In this document: piece after piece, positions 17,525-26,486 of the stretch
Position numbering within the stretch: position 1 is the first letter of the stretch
Layout of the letters: each line of letters starts with the position of its first letter
Source: Paenibacillus tyrphae
GTDB lineage: Bacteria; Bacillota; Bacilli; Paenibacillales; NBRC-103111
Reading direction: 5' to 3'
Assembly: GCF_000722545.1 (NCBI RefSeq)
Contig: NZ_JNVM01000011.1
Coordinates: forward strand, 62,001 to 126,000
DNA length: 64,000 nt
Made by a program: the position numbers and the translations under genes
The notes under the pieces: model-generated
The model's input: only the letters and a program-made list of their open reading frames with translations
What the model was told of the DNA's origin: nothing
Database searches by the model: none

Positions 17525-17564
17525 ACAAACCGTCAACCGTGGGTTGGCGGTTTGTTCTCTAATT
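17525..17564 (+). terminator. hairpin terminator after the SLH-protein gene
   Basis: A perfect 14-base-pair stem (17525-17538 with 17542-17555) with a 3-base loop; the T tract is interrupted (TCTCTAATTTT), so efficiency is unclear. Confidence 0.7.
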
Positions 17565-17828
17565 TTAGGTGGTTTCCGCTCAATATTGGAAAATTATTAA
17601 TGATGACGTATGCGAGTAGGTCGTTGTATACTACCTTTTGTGAGCGCTCGATACAATACATAATTGATAGACGCTCTTGATGTACTTGTTTCAAAGCGGC
17701 CTCAAAAAAACAAAAAAAGTTTTTTCAAAGAGCGCAACTTTTCGAAACAACGTGCGTTTAATACATTGAAACAAACAGAAAGCAAGACAAAGAGCTGTGA
17801 ACTTGGATAAATTTCACAAAATATACTC

Positions 17829-17857
17829 TTTACCTTGCTAGCATGTCAGTGTATAAT
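17829..17857 (+). promoter_or_regulatory. SigA promoter of the S-layer gene
   Basis: TTTACC (17829-17834), exactly 17 bases, TATAAT (17852-17857). This predicts a transcript start near 17864 and a leader of 120-200 bases depending on the start codon used. Confidence 0.75.
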
Positions 17858-17908
17858 GTTAGGTGGCATGCGATTCTATCCTTAAACTTCCTATTGGTTT
17901 ACTAGTTT

Positions 17909-17928
17909 CTGCAATTTATACATTGCAG
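17909..17928 (+). repeat. inverted repeat in the S-layer mRNA leader
   Basis: CTGCAAT (17909-17915) and ATTGCAG (17922-17928) form a 7-base-pair hairpin with a 6-base loop. It lies near the 5' end of the predicted transcript, where such hairpins can protect a long-lived mRNA (inference). Confidence 0.5.
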
Positions 17929-18061
17929 ACATCTTCAATAAAAACTCATTTTGCTCAACTCTGGGAAGGGGGTGAATCGGCTAATGAGGGAATCGAGCTA
18001 TAATTTTTCTACACAGAACTCTCAACAACCGAAAGATATTCGAGGAGGAGAAAAAAAGGTT

Positions 18062-21000
18062 ATGAAGAAAAGTTTATCTGCAATCCTGTCCCTGGCTATG
18101 GCATTCTCCATGTTTTCTTCCGTAGCACTGGGTGCAGACGCTAAGAAATCTTCCGCTGATTTCACAGATCTGAAAGATCTGGATGCAGCTACAAAAGCAA
18201 AGTTTGACGAAATGATCGGCGCTGGCATTTTCGACGGCGTTAAAGAAGGTACATTCGGTCTGAAAGACAAAATGAACCGTGCGCAATTCGCGAAAGTAGC
18301 AGCTTTGGTCTTCAACTTGAAAGTTGACACTTCCCTGAAAACTTCCAGCTTCTCCGATGTGAAATCCGACGATCCGGCTAACGGATACGCTCTGCCTTAC
18401 ATCGAAGCTGTTAAAGCAGCTGGCATCACGGACGGTTACGCTCCTGGCCAATTCAACCCTGCTGGCGACGTAACGAAAGAGCAACTCGCTACTTTCTTGA
18501 TCCGCGGCCTGGGCAAAGACTCCGAAGGTAGAAACAAAACCGGCGTGAGCGACAAAACTGTTTCCGACTGGGCAAAAAGTTATGTTGCATTGGCACTTGA
18601 ACTGAAATTGCTGAGCAACGGCACTGACGGCACATTCGGCGGTACTTCGGCAGCAACTCGCGACCTGTTGGTAACGAGCTCCTACGAAGCTAAAAAACAA
18701 TTTGTTGACACCAACAAACCGGCTAAAGCTTCCATCAAAGAAGCTAAAGCTGCTGACTACAACAAAGTCCAAGTTACTCTGGACAGAGATGTAGATACTG
18801 CAAAAGCTACTGTTTCCTTGAAAAAAGGTACAGCTGACGTTGCAACTGACATCAAATGGTCTGAAGATAAAAAAGTTGCTACGCTGACGCTGAAAGACGG
18901 TACGAAAATTACTGAAGGCACATACAGCGTAACTCTTGGCGGTTTGGATGCTTCCGCAGTTGACAAAACTACGGCTGAATTCAAAGCAGAGAACGAAAGA
19001 CTTGAAAAAATCGAGTTCGTAACAGCTAACGATACTGTTGCAAAATCGAAAAAAGTTCGCGTTCAATTCAAACCAACCAACCAATACGGTCAAAACGTTT
19101 CGTTCCCTGCCGGTAACTTCACAGTTAACGCGACAGTGCCGAATAACTCCGCATCTTTGACTAAAGATGTTGACACTGGCAAGTTCTATGTTGTTATGAA
19201 TACGGATGATAGCGGCTTGATCTCCAACAATAGCCAAATTTCCGTTAACATTTGGGACAACGACACGAAAAAGTCTGCTGTTAAAGTATTCAAAGTGGGC
19301 GACTTCCCTTACCTCGCTAAAGTAGAATTGGGAGACGTTAAATACCCAACTGGTAAAAGCGCACTCCAAAGCTCTGGCGACAAAGCTGTCGTTAAATTGA
19401 CTCAATACGACCAATACGGCGGCGAGCTCACAATTGATTCCGGAACGGCAAGCAACAAAATCGCTGATCCAAGCGCCTACATTACTCCAAAAGGAAATGT
19501 TCCTTACGAGTCTAACCTGAAATATGAGTTCATCGACGACAATGGCGATGGCGTAAAAGACCTCGTTGTTAAACTTGATGGCAAAGTAACTAGCACTGGA
19601 GTATTCACTGTATCCGTATTCGGTGGTGGCTCTACTGCAACTGCTGACATTAAACTCAGCGCAAGCAAAATCGCTGCTAAAGTTGAACTCGGCGAATTTA
19701 GCGGTTCTCTTGCAGTAGGCGATAAAGACAAGTACATCGACTTGATCGCTTACGATGCTGAAGGCAACAAATTGTCTGCTGATGACGTTATAGATAACGT
19801 AAAAGACAAACGCTTCAACATTTCCGTATCGGGACCGGTTAACCTCGGTAAAACCGACAACGTACCTGCTTCTATGCTTGATTCGGAAGGTAAAGTTGTT
19901 ATCACCGGCGACAAAAAAGGTAAAATTCACATCGGCGAAGTAACGGCAAAAGGCAATGGCCAAATTTACGTTAACGTATTTACAAACGGCGTAAACAGCC
20001 AAGCTAGCAAAAGCTTCAACACAGTTGATGCACGTTATCCGTCCACAATCAAAACGGTAACGGATGCTGCTACTAAAGCAGTTGCTGGCGGTGAAACGAA
20101 GCCTAAATTCCAGCTCTTTGACAACTACACCGAGCTTATGAAGGAATTTGACAAGCCGATCAACGAAAACAACAGCAATGGCACTGTAACTTATGATGTT
20201 TACGCTACAGTGACTGCTGGCGACACTAACTTTAAAGTTAGCGTTGATGGTTATGGACAATTGCCTACAAATGGCGGTGCAAGTCTTACTGTTAAGCAAT
20301 TCTCTGATAAAGAGGTCAAAATCGAAACTGCAAATGTTGCAACCGGTAAAGAAGTTGAAGTTAAATTTGCTCTTCGTAAGAAGAAAACTGATGGAACTGT
20401 CATCGATAGCAGCGTAGCTTCCGTTACGAAGAAAGTTCAAGTTGTTGATGGTAAGAGCGAGAACCTCAAATACAACTTGAAAGATCTGGGCAGCATCTTC
20501 AATACGCTGGACGATGATATGTACAAAAACAGCACTGAAATTCAAGGCAACCCAGCGAAAAGCAAGTTAGCTAAAGAACTTGTTGTTGAAGCTACAGACA
20601 GCGCTGGAAATAAAGTTGCATTCCCGAAACAGATCAAGAGCGTTTCGTCTGAAGTCTACGAATATGTTCGCTATGGCTTAGGGGATGGCAATGGTAAAGC
20701 TTACGTTATCGGTAAGAAGACAGGTACTTCCAATGTAACTGTACGCTTCTTGGATGGTAAAGGTAACGACAACACAGTAACTGGTCAAGTGACTGTTAAG
20801 AACGAGCCTAACAAAGTTGAAAGCATTGAAGCTGGAAAAGCGAGCAAAACATTCTCCAGAGGTGCAAATGCAACCGCTGATAAGCTTTCCGATATTTTGG
20901 TACAAAATACCACTAACCAGTATAAACTTTACAACCTGATGGGCGACCTCACTGTTAAGAACCAATATGGCAATGAGTTCAAAAACGAAAATATCGCACC

Positions 21001-21178
21001 TTACAACGATAAACTGCTGCAACTGACATACATCATCACTGATGTAAGCATGGAGCAAAATGGCAGTGTATCGCTTAATGGTGAGAACTTGACTATCGTA
21101 GGAAATGGTTCCTTCACGTTGACTGTTACTGCACCTAACGGTAAATCTGCAACAACAACAGTTGTTATCACTAACTAA
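18062..21178 (+). CDS. S-layer protein with N-terminal SLH domains
   Basis: Likely the main S-layer subunit. 1038 residues from ATG 18062: signal peptide MKKSLSAILSLAMAFSMFSS with cleavage near ALGADA, three SLH repeats (about 35-225, landmarks MNRAQFAKVAALVFNL, VTKEQLATFLIRGLG, TSAATRDLLVTSSYEA), then about 800 residues of Ig-like, Lys/Thr/Asp/Asn-rich assembly domain. Codon use is strongly biased (GCT, AAA, AAC, GGC), as expected of a very highly expressed gene and unlike its neighbours. AGGAGGAG lies 11 bases before the ATG. A second in-frame start at 17984 with its own AAGGGGGTGA site would add 26 residues ahead of the signal peptide. CsaB and TagO upstream supply its anchor. Confidence 0.92.
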   Translation: MKKSLSAILSLAMAFSMFSSVALGADAKKSSADFTDLKDLDAATKAKFDEMIGAGIFDGVKEGTFGLKDKMNRAQFAKVAALVFNLKVDTSLKTSSFSDVKSDDPANGYALPYIEAVKAAGITDGYAPGQFNPAGDVTKEQLATFLIRGLGKDSEGRNKTGVSDKTVSDWAKSYVALALELKLLSNGTDGTFGGTSAATRDLLVTSSYEAKKQFVDTNKPAKASIKEAKAADYNKVQVTLDRDVDTAKATVSLKKGTADVATDIKWSEDKKVATLTLKDGTKITEGTYSVTLGGLDASAVDKTTAEFKAENERLEKIEFVTANDTVAKSKKVRVQFKPTNQYGQNVSFPAGNFTVNATVPNNSASLTKDVDTGKFYVVMNTDDSGLISNNSQISVNIWDNDTKKSAVKVFKVGDFPYLAKVELGDVKYPTGKSALQSSGDKAVVKLTQYDQYGGELTIDSGTASNKIADPSAYITPKGNVPYESNLKYEFIDDNGDGVKDLVVKLDGKVTSTGVFTVSVFGGGSTATADIKLSASKIAAKVELGEFSGSLAVGDKDKYIDLIAYDAEGNKLSADDVIDNVKDKRFNISVSGPVNLGKTDNVPASMLDSEGKVVITGDKKGKIHIGEVTAKGNGQIYVNVFTNGVNSQASKSFNTVDARYPSTIKTVTDAATKAVAGGETKPKFQLFDNYTELMKEFDKPINENNSNGTVTYDVYATVTAGDTNFKVSVDGYGQLPTNGGASLTVKQFSDKEVKIETANVATGKEVEVKFALRKKKTDGTVIDSSVASVTKKVQVVDGKSENLKYNLKDLGSIFNTLDDDMYKNSTEIQGNPAKSKLAKELVVEATDSAGNKVAFPKQIKSVSSEVYEYVRYGLGDGNGKAYVIGKKTGTSNVTVRFLDGKGNDNTVTGQVTVKNEPNKVESIEAGKASKTFSRGANATADKLSDILVQNTTNQYKLYNLMGDLTVKNQYGNEFKNENIAPYNDKLLQLTYIITDVSMEQNGSVSLNGENLTIVGNGSFTLTVTAPNGKSATTTVVITN

Positions 21179-21190
21179 TCCTAACGGATT

Positions 21191-21224
21191 AAAAAAAGAA
21201 GACCCCTACGGGTCTTCTTTTTTT
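21191..21224 (+). terminator. strong terminator after the S-layer gene
   Basis: GAAGACCC and GGGTCTTC (21198-21205, 21210-21217) with a 4-base loop, extended by flanking A and T runs; the symmetry would also allow termination from the opposite strand. Confidence 0.92.
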
Positions 21225-21266
21225 ATCAAGACCCACTAAATACATACATCCAAAGCAGGTGAGCCC

Positions 21267-21860
21267 ATGAAATCAAAAATTACTCTAGCTACTGTAATTC
21301 TCATCCTTCTTTTCACGACGATCGTCTACGCAGATTCCAACAATACCTCTACCCAACCAGGTTCTGTCGATGATCCCATCATCACCAAAAGCTACTTCGA
21401 ACAAAACGTTGCCAAGCAAGTAGCAGATGAATTCGCTAAACAAAGTATAAACGAAGAAAAAATCAAACAACTCATCGCGGCTGAGCTGGCCAAGCAAGGT
21501 GGCGGAAGCGGAACTATCCCATCCACAGGTTCCGGTACTGGCAATAACGCTGTCCCCAATTCCGGACTTACTGTCGTGAAGCTCCAGCAAGGACAAACGC
21601 TTTATGGCGGTGCTGGCACCGAATTCATTGTCCGAACAGGTAAAGTTGTAGCGGTGAGCTCTGACGATAACGGGATTCCGGACGTTACTTCCGGTAAAGA
21701 TATTTCCGCAGGAGCAACGGTTGAGCTTAACCACTTGCTCATCGTTCCACGGGAGGGCCGGGGCGTTAAACCTGACGCTAAGAACAAGCAGGAAGTTTTC
21801 GTTATGGTTCGCGGCAGTTATTTGATTATTAATGCGGATGGAACGAAAGCCGCATCATAA
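21267..21860 (+). CDS. exported protein of unknown function
   Basis: 197 residues, not recognised. A signal peptide (MKSKITLATVILILLFTTIV, cleavage after VYA) precedes a short coiled-coil-like stretch (about 40-76, VADEFAKQSINEEKIKQLIAAELAKQ), a Gly/Ser/Thr linker (77-98), and a compact domain (about 100-195) with LQQGQTLYGGAGTEFIVRTGKV, VELNHLLIVPREGRGV and a final VFVMVRGSYLII. The last part reads like a small beta-barrel domain. AGGTGAG precedes ATG 21267. It follows the S-layer terminator, so it is probably a separate transcript. A link to the surface layer is only positional. Confidence 0.7.
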   Translation: MKSKITLATVILILLFTTIVYADSNNTSTQPGSVDDPIITKSYFEQNVAKQVADEFAKQSINEEKIKQLIAAELAKQGGGSGTIPSTGSGTGNNAVPNSGLTVVKLQQGQTLYGGAGTEFIVRTGKVVAVSSDDNGIPDVTSGKDISAGATVELNHLLIVPREGRGVKPDAKNKQEVFVMVRGSYLIINADGTKAAS

Positions 21861-21948
21861 TTTTACCCATTTCACCAATCATTCATACGTTTGGGGTTCG
21901 CCTCAGGGGGGATAATAGCATTACATCCTACTTGAGGAGGTATCCCTT

Positions 21949-22218
21949 ATGTCGAAAAGCAACAAGAAAGTGGTACCGGAAAGCGGAAAGGCACTGGATA
22001 TTTTAAAGTACGAGATCGCTGCTGAGTTGGGGCTTCCAGTTGGCAAGCAGTTGGCTAACGCTAATGTTGAATTTGCTACCGAGCTTGGTTCGATCCCTTC
22101 GGCTTCGATTAAAGAAGATTATTGGGGGCACATTGCTTCCCGGGATGCCGGTGCCGTAGGGGGAACAATTACGGCAAGATTAATTAAAAAAGCTGAAGAA
22201 ATGATGTTGAGCTTATAA
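21949..22218 (+). CDS. alpha/beta-type small acid-soluble spore protein
   Basis: DNA-binding spore protein that coats forespore DNA and protects it from UV and heat damage. 89 residues, longer than the usual 60-75. The two family blocks are recognisable: KYEIAAELGLPVG (about 24-36) and GGTITARLIKKAEEMM (about 71-86). The block between them, containing DYWGHIASRDAGA, differs from the classical spacer. A strong GAGGAGGT precedes ATG 21949, and part of it can pair with an upstream CCTCA. I could not find a convincing SigG promoter. Confidence 0.85.
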   Translation: MSKSNKKVVPESGKALDILKYEIAAELGLPVGKQLANANVEFATELGSIPSASIKEDYWGHIASRDAGAVGGTITARLIKKAEEMMLSL

Positions 22219-22274
22219 ACAAGAAGACAATTATCAACAGGAATGTTAATTTTACGCGATCTCATCATATTTTA

Positions 22275-22303
22275 TTGACAGCCTTCTACAAATCCAGTAA
22301 CAT
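22275..22303 (+). promoter_or_regulatory. candidate metK promoter
   Basis: TTGACA (22275-22280), 17 bases, TAACAT (22298-22303). The -35 is perfect and the -10 matches four of six positions. It would place the transcript start about 20 bases before the leader hairpin. Confidence 0.45.
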
Positions 22304-22328
22304 ACAATAAGAAGGTAGCAGCTAAAGG

Positions 22329-22360
22329 AACCTTTTCCACCCGGAAAAGGTTGATTTTTT
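22329..22360 (+). terminator. terminator-like hairpin in the metK leader
   Basis: AACCTTTTCC (22329-22338) pairs perfectly with GGAAAAGGTT (22343-22352) across ACCC and is followed by GATTTTTT. It may end the spore-protein transcript, or act as an attenuator of metK because the likely metK promoter lies before it. CCTTCT (22282-22287) can pair with AGAAGG (22310-22315) just upstream, giving a possible second structure. No S-box sequence is visible. Confidence 0.7.
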
Positions 22361-22412
22361 GTATGTGGACTTCAGCCTTTATCCATAATAAAAGCAGTAG
22401 GAGGTTGTACTC

Positions 22413-23618
22413 ATGTCCAATTCTGTGGGCCGCCGTTTGTTTACCTCGGAGTCTGTAACTGAGGGGCATCCGGATAAAATTTGTGACCAAATTTCCGACT
22501 CTGTACTTGACGCATTTTTGGCGAATGACCCAAATGCTCGCGTAGCTTGCGAAGTTTCCGTAGCTACCGGTTTGGTTCTTGTCATCGGTGAAATTACAAG
22601 CCAATCGGAATATGTCGATATTCAATCCATTGCACGTCAAACCATTAAAGATATCGGCTATACTCGCGCGAAATACGGTTTTGACTCCCAAACTTGCGCA
22701 GTGCTGGTTTCCTTGAACGAGCAGTCGCCTGACATCGCTCAAGGCGTTAACAAAGCGCTTGAAGCCCGTGAAGGCCAAATGACGGACGATCAAATCGAAG
22801 CAATCGGCGCCGGGGATCAAGGCATGATGTTCGGCTTTGCGGTTAACGAGACACCTGAATTGATGCCGCTGCCGATTTCGCTGTCCCACCAGCTGGCACG
22901 CCGCTTGTCGGAAGTTCGTAAGAACGGTACGCTTGCATACCTTCGTCCGGACGGTAAAACGCAAGTAACCGTTGAGTACGAAGGGGCTAAACCGGTTCGT
23001 GTCGATACGATCGTCGTCTCTACCCAGCATGCTGAAGAAGTATCGTTGGAGCAGATCCAAGCCGATATTAAAGAACACGTTATCAAGCCGATCGTTCCGG
23101 CGGCATTGATCGACGATAATACCAAATACTTTATCAACCCGACAGGCCGTTTCGTAATCGGCGGACCGCAAGGTGACGCTGGATTGACTGGCCGTAAAAT
23201 CATTGTCGATACGTACGGCGGATACGCACGTCATGGCGGCGGCGCGTTCTCCGGTAAAGATCCGACGAAAGTCGACCGTTCCGGCGCTTATGCGGCCCGT
23301 TACGTTGCTAAAAACATCGTAGCTGCAGGTCTTGCCGACAAATGTGAAGTTCAACTCGCTTATGCGATTGGCGTTGCCAAGCCAGTATCGATTTCTGTCG
23401 ATACGTTTGGGACAGGCAAAGTAAGCGAAGAGAAGCTGGTCGAAATCGTTCGTAAAAACTTCGACCTGCGCCCAGCCGGCATTATTAAAATGCTCGACCT
23501 GCGTCGTCCGATCTACAAGCAAACGGCAGCCTACGGTCATTTTGGCCGTACGGACATCGATTTGCCTTGGGAGCGTACGGATAAAGCAGAGCAGCTGAAA
23601 GCTGACGCCCAAGCTTAA
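22413..23618 (+). CDS. metK: S-adenosylmethionine synthetase
   Basis: Makes S-adenosylmethionine from methionine and ATP; homotetramer, cytoplasmic. 401 residues, full length. Motifs: [17 protein letters not shown] (about 11-27, ATP and metal binding), [12 protein letters not shown] (about 130-141), [21 protein letters not shown] (about 250-270, shown here as landmarks GGPQGDAG and [17 protein letters not shown]). Start ATG 22413 follows TAGGAGGT. It is a single-gene transcript with a terminator right after it. In Bacillus metK is controlled by an S-box riboswitch; here the leader holds only a hairpin. Confidence 0.97.
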   Translation: MSNSVGRRLFTSESVTEGHPDKICDQISDSVLDAFLANDPNARVACEVSVATGLVLVIGEITSQSEYVDIQSIARQTIKDIGYTRAKYGFDSQTCAVLVSLNEQSPDIAQGVNKALEAREGQMTDDQIEAIGAGDQGMMFGFAVNETPELMPLPISLSHQLARRLSEVRKNGTLAYLRPDGKTQVTVEYEGAKPVRVDTIVVSTQHAEEVSLEQIQADIKEHVIKPIVPAALIDDNTKYFINPTGRFVIGGPQGDAGLTGRKIIVDTYGGYARHGGGAFSGKDPTKVDRSGAYAARYVAKNIVAAGLADKCEVQLAYAIGVAKPVSISVDTFGTGKVSEEKLVEIVRKNFDLRPAGIIKMLDLRRPIYKQTAAYGHFGRTDIDLPWERTDKAEQLKADAQA

Positions 23619-23642
23619 TATTTTTTCCAGATCTGTCTAAGC

Positions 23643-23676
23643 AAGACGGTCCGTTCTTTTCGCGGATCGTCTTTTT
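23643..23676 (+). terminator. terminator after metK
   Basis: AAGACGGTCCG (23643-23653) with CGGATCGTCTT (23663-23673), 11 pairs including one G-U, then a T run. Confidence 0.9.
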
Positions 23677-23776
23677 GCATTTTTGTCGATTTTTATAACC
23701 CTTTATTATCGTAACTTTTTGGATAGTCATTGAGTCTATATAAAAGGAGAGTGGAAAACGAGAGGAGAACAGAAAC

Positions 23777-26398
23777 GTGATTGTGCAAAAAAAATGGCGA
23801 AAATTGTCGGGTGCCGTTTTGGCAGTGTCGTTGCTGCTGTCCACATGGTCGGTACCGTATAGGGCAGAAGCGGCGGATTCGGCTCCGACAGTGGTAAGCC
23901 AAGAAATTTTGACGACCGGCGCCGTGTTGAAAAAATATGTATGGCAGTTTACGAGAAGCAAAAAAGACGTCAAAGTCAATGCGAATGTCGTGGAAGTCGA
24001 TTTGACGAACCCATATGTCAAGTTGGATGTCATGACAGGGACCGAGAACCAGTTTACGCGCAAGCAAAGCGTGCTGGGTATGGCCAAGGAAACGAAAGCT
24101 GTCGCAGGGGTGAACGGCGACTTCTATAACACCCAGGCGGAAGGTGTCCCAATGGGACCGGAGATTGCCAACGGGCAGTTGATGGCAACGCCGCCGTATT
24201 TGCCGGGCTTCTACTCGTTTGCGCTAGACAAGGACAACAAGCCTATTGTGGACCTATTTACGTTTAAAGGTTCCATTATTGCAAAAGACGGGCAAAGCTA
24301 CGCGCTTGGCGGGATTAATAAAACTTACTACTGGTTCGAGCCCGGTGGCGAGCACAGCCATATTGACGGTTTGTTTATGTATACGAACACTTGGGGACAA
24401 GTGGATCGTTCCAATGATGGCGTAACCGTTCCTACGGAAATTTTGGTTCAGAACGGTATCGTTAAAGAAATTGCAGATAACGGCGTTATTAATATGATTG
24501 CTCCGAAAGACGGGTACATTTTACGCGCATCGGGCAAAGCTGCCGATTTTATCCGAACGCATGTAAAAGTAGGCGATCCGCTGAAAGCAGACTATCAAAT
24601 CCTGCCGCAGGACCCGAATAAGAAGTATGATGCAAGTACGTTCAAAATGATGATCGGCGGTCATACGATTTTGGTGGATGAAGGCAAGCCATCGGAATTT
24701 TCGCGCCCGGTGGACGATCTGTGCTGCACGCGTTCGCGGACGGCGCTTGGCTATTCCAAGGACCAGAAGACGGCCTACATCATTACGGCCGACTACAGCG
24801 GCGACAGTAAAGGCTTATCGATGAATGAGCTGCAGCAGTTCATGATTCAAGTAGGCGTATGGAAAGGGCTTAACCTCGACGGAGGCGGTTCCACGCAGAT
24901 GGTAGCCCGGCCGCTGGGCGAAATGACGCCGGTGCTTGTGAATAAGACCGAAACCGGAATTCAGCGGAAAGTTGTGAATGGGGTAGGGGTATTCTCGACC
25001 GCGCCGCAGGGTGAAGTAAAGGAACTGTTTATTCAGGCGCCAAGCGTGCTGTTTGTCGGCGAGCAGGCTCCGCTTCGTTTTAAAGCCTACGACGTCTTTT
25101 ACAATCCGGTGGTTGACACCGATAAAATTACGGCACAGTGGAGCGTAGCCGGCAATAAGGGCACGTTCAAAGATAACGTATTCACTCCGAACCAACCGGG
25201 AATAAGCAAAGTCACTGCGGTATCGGGTCAAGGTACCTCAACGGCGGATGTCGAAGTCGTGGGCCGAAATCAGCTGACCAGCATGAAAATTACGTCTGAC
25301 AACCTCGCGCTGTCCGAAGGCGAAACGTACAAACTGCCGGTCGTTGCGACGACAAAATCGGGCAAGACGAGAGAAATTCCGCCGGAGCTCATTCAATGGG
25401 AAGTGCTTGGCATTCAAGGTGAAGTTACGAATGGTATGCTGAAAGTAACAAGCTTAGCGGGAAGCACGGGCGGCGCGCAGTTGATCGCGCGATACGACGG
25501 CTTCAGCACGACGACGACAATTCCTGTCGGCATTGATAAAGTATGGTATGATCTGGACAAAGAGGCCGTCATGACGATGCCGGATGCAAAGCCGCAGGAA
25601 GTGACTTCTTCTGTCTACATCGTTCCAGACACGAACGGCAATAAATATTTGGAGCTTAATTACGACTTCACGCAAGGAAAAGGCACCAAATGGGCTTATG
25701 CGACGATGGATACCCGCATTCTCATTGAAGGCGAGCCGCAATATATGAAAATGAGAGTCAACGGCGACGAGAGCTTAAACTGGCTGCGTGCGGAGCTGCT
25801 TGACAATGCCGGTAAAATTCATTATGTTGATTTCGCAAGAAATATTAACTGGAAGGGTTGGAAACAACTTACTGCCGATCTGACGGATTTGAAGCTGAGC
25901 TATCCGATTCGCGTCAAGAGCGTCTATGTTGTAAATGAGGAAATCGGACAGGACGAACGGGCGGCCAAAGGCAAAATCGGCATCGACGATATTACGTTTA
26001 CATACCGCGGCGCGGTGCAGCAACCGTCGAATAATTCCGTTCAGCTGACGGTCAACAAAAAGGCTGTGACCGTTAACGGCAAAGCGATGACATTGGAACA
26101 AGCTCCGGTCATCACGGAGGGCAACACGCTTATTCCGATCCGTTTTGTGACCGATGCTCTGGGTGGAAAGGTAAACTGGGACCCGAACGAGCGTAAAGTG
26201 ACGATCCTTCGTGGCGGTAAAATGATCGATCTATGGATCGATAATAAAGACATGATTGTAAACGGACAGCGAATTACGGCCGAAGTGCCACCGGTCATCA
26301 TGAAGGATTTGACGATGGTACCACTGCGTATTTTGTCCGAGAACCTGGGCTGGAAAGTGACCTGGGATGGAAAAACCCAGCAAATCACCCTGCAATAA
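23777..26398 (+). CDS. exported phosphodiester glycosidase with copper-amine-oxidase-like C-terminal domain
   Basis: 873 residues. Signal peptide with cleavage after AEA (about residue 32). Residues about 70-400 form an NAGPA-type phosphodiester glycosidase domain (GVNGDFYNTQAEGVPMGPEI near 112-131, CCTRSRTALGYSKD near 315, and NLDGGGSTQMVARP near 367). Such enzymes cleave sugar phosphodiesters, so a wall glycopolymer is a plausible substrate. Residues 400-750 are Ig-like and carbohydrate-module-like. The last 120 residues carry paired stalk-like repeats with TLIPIRFVTDALGG and TMVPLRILSENLGW, common in Paenibacillus surface proteins. GTG 23777 follows GAGAGGAGAA. Confidence 0.85.
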   Translation: MIVQKKWRKLSGAVLAVSLLLSTWSVPYRAEAADSAPTVVSQEILTTGAVLKKYVWQFTRSKKDVKVNANVVEVDLTNPYVKLDVMTGTENQFTRKQSVLGMAKETKAVAGVNGDFYNTQAEGVPMGPEIANGQLMATPPYLPGFYSFALDKDNKPIVDLFTFKGSIIAKDGQSYALGGINKTYYWFEPGGEHSHIDGLFMYTNTWGQVDRSNDGVTVPTEILVQNGIVKEIADNGVINMIAPKDGYILRASGKAADFIRTHVKVGDPLKADYQILPQDPNKKYDASTFKMMIGGHTILVDEGKPSEFSRPVDDLCCTRSRTALGYSKDQKTAYIITADYSGDSKGLSMNELQQFMIQVGVWKGLNLDGGGSTQMVARPLGEMTPVLVNKTETGIQRKVVNGVGVFSTAPQGEVKELFIQAPSVLFVGEQAPLRFKAYDVFYNPVVDTDKITAQWSVAGNKGTFKDNVFTPNQPGISKVTAVSGQGTSTADVEVVGRNQLTSMKITSDNLALSEGETYKLPVVATTKSGKTREIPPELIQWEVLGIQGEVTNGMLKVTSLAGSTGGAQLIARYDGFSTTTTIPVGIDKVWYDLDKEAVMTMPDAKPQEVTSSVYIVPDTNGNKYLELNYDFTQGKGTKWAYATMDTRILIEGEPQYMKMRVNGDESLNWLRAELLDNAGKIHYVDFARNINWKGWKQLTADLTDLKLSYPIRVKSVYVVNEEIGQDERAAKGKIGIDDITFTYRGAVQQPSNNSVQLTVNKKAVTVNGKAMTLEQAPVITEGNTLIPIRFVTDALGGKVNWDPNERKVTILRGGKMIDLWIDNKDMIVNGQRITAEVPPVIMKDLTMVPLRILSENLGWKVTWDGKTQQITLQ

Positions 26399-26486
26399 TT
26401 AGTACTATAAGCTCTCACAATCTTCCGAAAATATGGTACTATATTGCTAGTACGTCCGAGAAAAATGGCGAAGGAGCTTTGTCCGG

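Larger units (their letters stand above)
17557..17950 (+). other. gene-free S-layer promoter and leader region
   Basis: About 390 bases with no supported reading frame. It is A+T-rich, with an A-tract followed by GTTTTTT around 17705-17726 that may be bent or act as an UP-like element. It contains one excellent SigA promoter and an inverted repeat in the leader (separate entries). Other -10-like hexamers lack matching -35 boxes. Confidence 0.6.

Noticed and set aside
17951..17983. TTG 17951 as start of the S-layer protein
   Set aside because: The strong binding site at 17966-17974 lies inside this part, so translation must begin later (17984 or 18062).
18074..20545. Open frame of 823 codons on the - strand inside the S-layer gene
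   Set aside because: Created by the extreme codon bias of the highly expressed + strand gene; its product is a low-complexity Phe/Val/Ser/Asn string with no binding site or family.
22219..22412. S-box (SAM-I) riboswitch before metK
   Set aside because: The conserved S-box core and its GA-rich internal loop are not seen; only a terminator-like hairpin is present.
22272..23612. Open frame of 446 codons antisense to metK
   Set aside because: Antisense to a full-length, highly conserved gene; no family resemblance or start signal.
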